DNA from: Acidobacteriota bacterium
Lineage (GTDB): Bacteria > Acidobacteriota > Terriglobia > Bryobacterales > JACQDG01
Assembly: GCA_016201195.1 (NCBI GenBank)
Contig: JACQDI010000289.1
Coordinates: 1 to 10,481 of the forward strand
Reading direction: 5' to 3'
Length of the DNA stretch: 10,481 nucleotides
Shown here: positions 5,644 to 10,481 of the stretch, in pieces
Position numbering within the stretch: the stretch's first letter is position 1
Layout of the letters: every line of letters starts with the position of its first letter
Position numbers and translations under genes: made by a program
The notes under the pieces: generated by a model
Told to the model about the DNA's origin: nothing
Databases searched by the model: none
The model's input: the letters and a program-made list of their open reading frames with translations, nothing else

Positions 5644-7527
5644 CTACTTGACGTTGACCACCGTCACATTGCTGTCGTGACCGCCGACGTTGATCAGCAG
5701 CGGCTGTTCGCCGCTCGGGGCGTCATCGGGGACCACAATATTGGCTTGGGAGAGGGCGACGAATCCGGGCGTCGCTCCCAGGAAGTCAACCCGCGCCGTC
5801 TTGCCCCCGATAGTCGCCTTAACCGGGAATCCGGTTCTCGATAGCGGGTCAGCGGGCGCCGGCTGGCCCGTGGGGATCGCGGGGTGCAACTCGCCCTGGC
5901 CGGTGAGGTAGACCACAATCGTGCTGCCGCGAGCGGCCGGCTCGGCAAAGGTGTTCAGCCGGCCGTCCTGGTTCACGGCGATCGCATGGTTGGCGCCATA
6001 GGTGAACACGCCGGTTTCCGAAAGGGACAGGTTGATGACCAGCGGCGCACTTAGCACGTCGCCCGCCCGGACGATGACCTGAGCGGCGCCGGTGGCCGGC
6101 AACTCGAACGGCAACTGAGCATTGATTTGATCCGGAGAAACGTAGAACAGCGGCATGAAGAGAGTCGCGCCGCCCGCCGTCACGGTCACCGCTACTTTGG
6201 GATCGAGCAGCGATTGAGGCAGAGGCACCACGCTTGCCGAGGCTCGGGCGGGCGCCAACCGGCGTCCGAAGATCGAGATGACCGAACCCGCGGCCACGCG
6301 GGAGGGCGGGGGCGGAAAGCTGGCCCCGTTGACCAGCCCGTCAGGGAAAATGATCGGGCGCGGAATGCCCACGCCCGGCAGAGCCCGGCGCACTCTCTGG
6401 TTGTGCCAGTCGGCGATGTACAGCGCCCCCGAGGGGTTCACCGCAACCCCGGTCGGGTAGGCGAATTGCGCATCGGAGGCCTGCAAACCGTCGCCGCCGA
6501 AGCCGTAGATGCCGATCCCCACTGGAGTGCTGATCAACGAGGTAGGCGACACCGGGGCGGCCACGCGGCGGATGGCGCTGTTGGCCCGGTCGGCAATGTA
6601 AAGATTGCCGTCCTTGTCGAGAGCCAATCCGACCGGCTCGCCGAGCTTGGCTTGATTGGCTGGGCCGCCGTCCCCTAGGGGATCGTCTATGCCGTATTCT
6701 CCATTCCCGGCCAGCCGGCGGATCACCTTGGTTTGCAGGTCCATCACGCGCACCACATTGTTGTAGTGATCGGAGATATACAGGTTGTTGCCGTCGACCA
6801 GCACGCCCGCCGGGTAGCCGAGCCTGATGGATGTCGCGGGCACCCCGTCGGGTCCGGCCGTGTCGTTGGCGTGCTGGCCGTTTCCGGCGATGGTCGTGAT
6901 AATGCCGGTCTGGGCGTTGACCATGCGCACCCGGTCATTGAACTGGTCGGCGATGTAAATGTTCCCGGCCGCATCCACGGCCACTGCCGAGGGCCAGTCC
7001 ATCCTTACACTGGGGCTTGTGGCCGGGCTGCCGTCGCCCCCGAAACCTTCCTGGCCGCTGCCGGCCACCGTGGTGATGTTGCCGTTGGCGTCAATCTTGC
7101 GAACGCGGTCGTTCCGCTGGTCGGTAAAGTACACGTTGCCGGCCTTGTCTACGGTGATGCCGGTGGGAAAGCTGAGTTGGGCGGCGGTGGCCTTCCCGCC
7201 GTCTCCGCTGAAGCCGGACACGCCGGTTCCGGCAACGGTGGTGATCACGCCGTTGGTATCCAACTTCCGGATGCGGTGGTTGCCCTTGTCGGCGATGAAG
7301 AGGTTGCCGTTCGAGTCGAGCGCGATGTGGCCGAACTCTTCCTCTCCGGCGCCGATGATGAAATTGAGCGCCGCTTTGTCGGCGGGGCCGCCATCCCCGC
7401 TGTAGCCGGGGCTGCCGGTCCCGGCGACGGTGTTGATGACGCCTCCGCCGACTTGCGGCGCCTGACCCCACAGAATGCTGTTCAAGAAGACGATTAGAAT
7501 GAATGGCAAACTCCGCCCCATCCACAT
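5644..7527 (-). CDS. Exported NHL-repeat beta-propeller protein with Solibacter-type C-terminal domain
   Basis: 627 residues. The ATG at 7527 follows a GGAGGT (7535-7540) by 7 bases. Residues 1-23 are a signal peptide (LPFILIVFLNSILWGQA). Six NHL blades follow, each with an (I/F)(A/T/S)D..N..(V/I)R core: about 68-88, 121-144, 178-202, 239-262, 297-321 and 357-381. They are linked by AGTG..GFSGDGG-type turns, giving a six-bladed propeller. From about 397 (GLVNGASF) to the end is the domain common in Bryobacterales exported proteins (TIGR03437-like; FYVSPDQINAQLPFE near 461-475, VYLTGQGELHPA near 539-550). The propeller probably binds ligands or proteins at the cell surface; no catalytic residues are evident. 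It is first in a likely operon with the serine hydrolase and divergent from the Tad-like pair. Confidence 0.93.
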   Translation of the reverse strand: MWMGRSLPFILIVFLNSILWGQAPQVGGGVINTVAGTGSPGYSGDGGPADKAALNFIIGAGEEEFGHIALDSNGNLFIADKGNHRIRKLDTNGVITTVAGTGVSGFSGDGGKATAAQLSFPTGITVDKAGNVYFTDQRNDRVRKIDANGNITTVAGSGQEGFGGDGSPATSPSVRMDWPSAVAVDAAGNIYIADQFNDRVRMVNAQTGIITTIAGNGQHANDTAGPDGVPATSIRLGYPAGVLVDGNNLYISDHYNNVVRVMDLQTKVIRRLAGNGEYGIDDPLGDGGPANQAKLGEPVGLALDKDGNLYIADRANSAIRRVAAPVSPTSLISTPVGIGIYGFGGDGLQASDAQFAYPTGVAVNPSGALYIADWHNQRVRRALPGVGIPRPIIFPDGLVNGASFPPPPSRVAAGSVISIFGRRLAPARASASVVPLPQSLLDPKVAVTVTAGGATLFMPLFYVSPDQINAQLPFELPATGAAQVIVRAGDVLSAPLVINLSLSETGVFTYGANHAIAVNQDGRLNTFAEPAARGSTIVVYLTGQGELHPAIPTGQPAPADPLSRTGFPVKATIGGKTARVDFLGATPGFVALSQANIVVPDDAPSGEQPLLINVGGHDSNVTVVNVK

Positions 7528-7554
7528 AAAAGAGACCTCCGGGTTCAGATTGGA

Positions 7555-7563
7555 AGTGTATCA
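7555..7563 (-). promoter_or_regulatory. Extended -10 promoter candidate for the NHL-repeat gene
   Basis: Read on the minus strand this is TGATACACT, an extended -10 (TGn plus TACACT). No -35 match lies at 17 bases. The predicted start near 7548 leaves a leader of about 20 bases that contains the GGAGGT ribosome-binding site. Confidence 0.45.
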
Positions 7564-7579
7564 GATCAGCCGGAGCAGC

Positions 7580-7619
7580 GGCGAAGAGGCGAGGAGGCGA
7601 ACGGGGGAAGAGGCCTAGA
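7580..7619. repeat. Degenerate 8-base tandem repeat, unit GGCGAAGA
   Basis: Five adjacent 8-base units at 7580, 7588, 7596, 7604 and 7612, all variants of GGCGAAGA with 0-3 changes. It occupies the divergent spacer between the NHL gene and the first Tad-like gene and is purine-rich on the plus strand. Confidence 0.6.
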
Positions 7620-7629
7620 CCAGGTGGTC
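7618..7629. promoter_or_regulatory. Dyad symmetric element, possible operator
   Basis: GACCA and TGGTC form a perfect 5-bp dyad around GG in the divergent spacer. Its size suits a dimeric regulator's half-sites, but a match this short can occur by chance. Confidence 0.2.
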
Positions 7630-7692
7630 CGCCCGGGTTTATCTAGCTTTCGCCGCCGATGCCGATAAGAACTGGAAGAGGAGGAGGCCTTC

Positions 7693-8919
7693 ATGTTGCT
7701 GCGAAGCTGGAAGAGACTTGCTGCCCGAAGGGGCTTCGTTCTGTTCGTCACCGCCTTGAGCTCGGTGGCGATCCTGGGAATGATGGGCTTGTGCATGGAT
7801 CTGGCGCGACTTTACATCGCCAAGAACGAGCTACAAAATTACGCCGACGCGGCCGCCATCGCCGCCACCAACCGGCTCGATGGCACCACCACCGGCATCA
7901 GCAACGCGACCACCGAAGCCACCACCAACGTCAACAAGTGGTTCTTTGACACGGCCTCCGTGGGCACGGTGGCCGTCGATTTCGCGACCAGCCCCACCGG
8001 GACCTTTGCTTCCAACCCCAACCCCGCTACCGGGTATGCTTTCACCCGCGTGCAGGCCCAGGGGACGCTGCCGTTGTACTTCATGACCATCTTCTCGAGC
8101 GTCGGCTCCACGTACAACATTTCCGCCACCGCGGTGGCCGGGCAAACCCTGCTCAATTCCTTGGGTGACGGAGCCTTTCCGTTCTCGCCCGACGCGCATG
8201 TTCCCAACCCGATCGCCTCCGACCCGACCGGGAACTTCGGCTTCCTGAAGGGGGAGGTCTACACGCTGCGCTGGGACCCGGTGGGGAAGGGCAAGAAAGT
8301 CACCTCGATTACCAACCGGAGCGGTAACCAGGTGGTGGGATGCACGGGAGATATGAACGCCACCGGCTTCATTCCCGGAGCTGATAACAACGGCCAGCGC
8401 GGCTACATCGACCTGCTCGACGGGGGCGGCGGCGGCGGGGCTTCGTTTATTCGCGACGCCATCGTAGGTAGCGTCCAGATCCCCGATCCGCTGGTGGTCG
8501 GGGAGACCATCGACAACGCCAACGGCAACAAGCAGACTGAGGTTCCGGCCCTGCTGAATCGCGTGGCCCAGGACACCAACCCCACCACGGCAACCTACTA
8601 CACGGCCAAGGCGACCTCGCTGGGGGAAACCCCGCCGCGCACCTATTACGCCGTCGATCCGCCGGGCCTCCCGCCGCCGAGCCCGCCCCGCGGCAACGGC
8701 CGCCGGATTGTCACTTCGCCGGTGAACAATCCCACCAATGACATCATCATCGGGTTCGCCCAGTTTTTCCTGCCTCCAGATCCGTGCCCGGATCTGGACA
8801 GCAGTGTGCAGCCTTGCTGCGCCGAATACATCGGCTCGGCCCAATCCCTGCCCGCCAACGGAGGCGGGGAAAACGGAGGCGGGAGCTTGGGGCTGTACCG
8901 GATCAAGTTGTTTCAATAG
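7693..8919 (+). CDS. TadE/TadG-like membrane-anchored surface protein, first paralog
   Basis: 408 residues; the ATG at 7693 is preceded by GGAGG with a 5-6 base gap. The N-terminus matches the putative Flp pilus-assembly TadE/G-like domain: basic RLAARRGF, a single membrane helix (about 14-35), then DLARLYIAKNELQNYADAAA (36-55) and NRLDGT. The rest (about 85-408) lies outside the membrane. It has conserved blocks such as GDGAFPFSPDAHVPNP (158-173), RGYIDLLDGGGGGG (236-249), a Pro-rich stretch around 324-333 and the C-terminus LYRIKLFQ. Cysteines C217, C365, C375 and C376 recur in the paralog and could form disulfides. No von Willebrand domain is seen. Presumed role: a minor pseudopilin-like or envelope protein linked to a Tad-type apparatus; no other tad genes are visible in the window. 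The downstream paralog suggests tandem duplication. Confidence 0.8.
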   Translation: MLLRSWKRLAARRGFVLFVTALSSVAILGMMGLCMDLARLYIAKNELQNYADAAAIAATNRLDGTTTGISNATTEATTNVNKWFFDTASVGTVAVDFATSPTGTFASNPNPATGYAFTRVQAQGTLPLYFMTIFSSVGSTYNISATAVAGQTLLNSLGDGAFPFSPDAHVPNPIASDPTGNFGFLKGEVYTLRWDPVGKGKKVTSITNRSGNQVVGCTGDMNATGFIPGADNNGQRGYIDLLDGGGGGGASFIRDAIVGSVQIPDPLVVGETIDNANGNKQTEVPALLNRVAQDTNPTTATYYTAKATSLGETPPRTYYAVDPPGLPPPSPPRGNGRRIVTSPVNNPTNDIIIGFAQFFLPPDPCPDLDSSVQPCCAEYIGSAQSLPANGGGENGGGSLGLYRIKLFQ

Positions 8920-8945
8920 TCAGCTTTTCGTTTCTAGTGTGCCAT

Positions 8946-9014
8946 CCCGCATACCGCTTGCTGACGCGGGCGGCTCGGAAGCGTTGATTCTGAGCCGCGA
9001 CCGTGAGGGAGCGG
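8946..9014. repeat. REP-like extragenic element with three consecutive hairpins
   Basis: Three inverted repeats follow one another. CCCGC (8946-8950) pairs with GCGGG (8966-8970). GGCTCGGAA (8972-8980) pairs with TTCTGAGCC (8988-8996), a 9-bp stem with one G-T wobble and a 7-base loop. CCGC (8995-8998) pairs with GCGG (9011-9014). One frame reads SRDREGAV, a string I recall as a frequent spurious peptide in acidobacterial genomes, which suggests a dispersed family. It lies between the two Tad-like paralogs and could stabilise or attenuate the transcript. Confidence 0.55.
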
Positions 9015-9052
9015 TTGTCAAGTCTAAGGCGGGACACCACGCTAGCCCACAC

Positions 9053-9080
9053 TAGCCCTCAGCCTTCAGCAATCATCAGG
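9053..9080. repeat. Degenerate 7-base tandem repeat, unit CAGCCTT-like
   Basis: Consecutive 7-base units TAGCCCT (9053), CAGCCTT (9060) and CAGCAAT (9067), with a decayed fourth at 9074. The spacer downstream of the next gene carries a related array sharing AGCCCTCAGC. Confidence 0.55.
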
Positions 9081-9110
9081 CCGGCGTGGATCCGGCCGAT
9101 AAGGAACCGT

Positions 9111-10319
9111 ATGGATCCCAGAAGGTCATCGGATCGGCGAGGATTCGTCATCCTGGCGGCGATCAGCGCAGCGGCCGTGCTGGGGACGTTGGTTCTGTGC
9201 CTGGACCTGGGCCGGCTGTATATTGCTAAGAACGAGCTACAGAGCTTCGCCGATGCAGCCGCCATCGCCGCCGCCAACCGGCTGGACGGAACCACGGCCG
9301 GCATCGCCGCGGCCATCACCGAGGCGCAGACCAACGTAAATCGGTGGTCCTTCCAGAACAGCTCCGTGGGCACCGTGGTGGTCGATTTCTGCACGGCGCC
9401 CGGCGAAACGTTCGTCTCCAATCCGAATCCGGGGACAGGGTATGCATTCGTCCGGGTGCAGGCGGAAGGCAGCGTTACTGTCTACTTTGCCGGCCTGTTG
9501 CAGGGCACGGTCGGCTCACAGGTGGTGACGGCCACCGCCGTCGCCGGCCAGACCCTGCTCACCACCCTGGGCGACGGGGCTTTCCCTTACTCGCCCGATG
9601 CCCATGTTCCCAACCCGCTGCCCACAGATCCGACAGGGAATTTTGGGTTCATCAAGGGTGAGCTATACACGCTGCGCTGGGACTCGGTGGGCCAAGGCAA
9701 GAAAGGGATGCTGACCAACCTGAGCGGCACCCAGGTGTGGGGCTGCGAGGGAGACACCAGCACCCCGGGCTTCATCCCCGGCGCCGACAACGCCGGCCAG
9801 CGCGGCTATATCGACTTGCTGGGGGGAGGTGGGGGAGGGGGCGCTTCTTTCATTCGGGACGCCATCCTCGGCAATATCCAGATCCCGACTCCCATCTCGG
9901 TGGGGCAGACTATCGACAACGCGAATGGAGCGAAGCAGTCCGAAACGTTCGCGCTCGACGACCGTGTGGCTCAGGACACCAACCCGAGCACCGACACCTA
10001 TTACACCGCCCCGGCGAGTGGGGTAGGATTGGAGCCGCCCGGGCGCACCTACTACGCCATTGACCCGCCCGGAGTGCCGCCTCCGAACCCGCCTCGGGGA
10101 AACGGCCGCCGCCTGGTCACCATGCCGGTCAACAATCCGACCAACAACGTCATCATCGGCTTCGCCCAGTTCTTTCTTCCTGTGAAACCGTGTGCGAACG
10201 GTAACTCGCAGCCGTGCTGCGCCGAGTACGTCGGCTCGGCGAGCATCCTGCCGGCGGCCGGCGGGGGAAGCAACGGCAGCGGCAGCCTGGGGCTTTACCG
10301 CATCAAGCTGTTCCAGTAG
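9111..10319 (+). CDS. TadE/TadG-like membrane-anchored surface protein, second paralog
   Basis: 402 residues, a tandem paralog of the preceding gene, with most positions identical over nearly the full length. I chose the ATG at 9111 because AAGGA lies 6 bases upstream and the start aligns with the paralog; the open frame upstream to 9003 crosses the REP-like element and heptamers. Basic RRSSDRRGF is followed by a membrane helix (about 11-32), then DLGRLYIAKNELQSFADAAA (32-51). The paralog's hallmarks are kept: GDGAFPYSPDAHVPNP (154-169), RGYIDLLGGGGGGG (231-244), C212, C361, C369 and C370, and the terminal LYRIKLFQ. It has an extra Cys at 94. The glycine run is encoded by an almost pure G tract (9821-9841), unlike the first copy. 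It presumably anchors in the inner membrane with the large domain outside; function within a Tad-type system is inferred only from the N-terminal domain. Confidence 0.8.
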   Translation: MDPRRSSDRRGFVILAAISAAAVLGTLVLCLDLGRLYIAKNELQSFADAAAIAAANRLDGTTAGIAAAITEAQTNVNRWSFQNSSVGTVVVDFCTAPGETFVSNPNPGTGYAFVRVQAEGSVTVYFAGLLQGTVGSQVVTATAVAGQTLLTTLGDGAFPYSPDAHVPNPLPTDPTGNFGFIKGELYTLRWDSVGQGKKGMLTNLSGTQVWGCEGDTSTPGFIPGADNAGQRGYIDLLGGGGGGGASFIRDAILGNIQIPTPISVGQTIDNANGAKQSETFALDDRVAQDTNPSTDTYYTAPASGVGLEPPGRTYYAIDPPGVPPPNPPRGNGRRLVTMPVNNPTNNVIIGFAQFFLPVKPCANGNSQPCCAEYVGSASILPAAGGGSNGSGSLGLYRIKLFQ

Positions 10320-10326
10320 GAAGCTG

Positions 10327-10354
10327 TCAGCCCTCAGCTTCGGGCCATCAGCAG
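10327..10354. repeat. Degenerate 7-base tandem repeat, unit TCAGCCC
   Basis: Units TCAGCCC (10327), TCAGCTT (10334), a decayed unit (10341) and TCAGCAG (10348). A second array with unit GCTGTTA follows at 10381-10394. It resembles the array at 9053, as if the gene and its spacer repeats were copied together or are subject to the same process. Confidence 0.5.
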
Positions 10355-10393
10355 TCGCGCTGTGGGCTTGATACCGGATCGCTGTTAGCTGTT

Positions 10394-10481
10394 TTAGCTG
10401 GGGGCTCCCAGGCTTTCCGTGGTCAATGACACCGTGACGCTGGGCAGGGTCTTGGCGCCGGCGATCAGCGGGGTGAAGAAC
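10394..10481 (-). CDS. C-terminal end of a gene running off the window, possibly TadE-like
   Basis: On the minus strand one frame is open from the window edge to TAA at 10394-10396, giving 28 codons ending VSLTTESLGAPS. The upstream part reads FFTPLIAGAKTLPSV. A hydrophobic/threonine-rich end of this kind (..F.PL......LPS.....) resembles the C-terminus of TadE-type pseudopilins, which would fit the neighbouring Tad-like genes, but 28 residues are too few to be sure. It converges with the second paralog. Confidence 0.4.
   Translation of the reverse strand, partial: FFTPLIAGAKTLPSVTVSLTTESLGAPS

Noticed and set aside
4702..5844. 380-codon plus-strand frame across the serine hydrolase and the NHL gene end
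   Set aside because: The minus strand carries SxxK, SDN and the Solibacter-type domain in frame. The plus frame has biased His/Asp/Arg composition and spans two real genes.
7831..8916. 361-codon frame antisense to the first Tad-like gene
   Set aside because: The plus frame is conserved in a paralog with mainly synonymous-type change; the antisense frame has no recognisable motif.
8941..9014. CRISPR-like or terminator interpretation of the hairpin cluster
   Set aside because: The three stems differ in sequence and there are no spaced identical repeats or U-tract, so neither CRISPR nor a standard intrinsic terminator fits.
9003..9110. Upstream start for the second Tad-like gene
   Set aside because: It would translate the REP-like hairpin and heptamer array. 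The ATG at 9111 has AAGGA and aligns with the paralog's start.

Overview
The window looks like a high-GC chromosomal segment from an Acidobacteriota, most likely a Bryobacterales/Solibacter-type organism. This is an inference. It rests on the large exported NHL-repeat protein with a Solibacter-type (TIGR03437-like) C-terminal domain, the exported amidohydrolase, the degenerate acidobacterial-style tyrosine recombinases and a REP-like element of a kind I associate with that phylum. No rRNA, tRNA or CRISPR array was seen.

Layout. (1) 1-705, minus: N-terminal 235 residues of an exported amidohydrolase, cut by the window edge. (2) 786-1928, plus: Mrp/ApbC-type Fe-S carrier ATPase, probably frameshifted near its C-terminus, convergent with (3) a 67-residue cold-shock protein (1838-2041, minus). 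(4) About 2042-4629: an accessory island by inference. It holds scars of two different tyrosine recombinases (2200-2348 and 2630-2965) followed by two adjacent plus-strand genes for exported proteins of unknown function (3185-3715 and 3763-4536). The first is interrupted by an in-frame TAG; beyond it the frame stays open for 16 codons and closes with an ATGA overlap on the second gene's start. (5) 4630-7527, minus: an NHL-repeat exported protein followed 48 bases later by a class A beta-lactamase-fold serine hydrolase, a likely two-gene operon. (6) 7693-10319, plus: a tandem pair of paralogous proteins with a TadE/TadG-like membrane-anchor N-terminus and a long conserved outer portion, separated by a REP-like triple hairpin. 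(7) 10394-10481, minus: the last codons of another gene, possibly TadE-like.

Between genes there is a recurrent pattern of degenerate tandem repeats with a 7-base (once 8-base) period whose unit differs at each site. Promoter candidates of the form TA(T/C)ACT, two with an extended TGn, precede mrp, the first exported island gene and the NHL gene; the first two would give almost leaderless mRNAs.

The best candidates for something undescribed are the coupled exported gene pair in the recombinase-scarred island, the tandem Tad-like surface proteins, and the heptamer-period spacer repeats. All functional proposals are from reading motifs by eye, without database searches.
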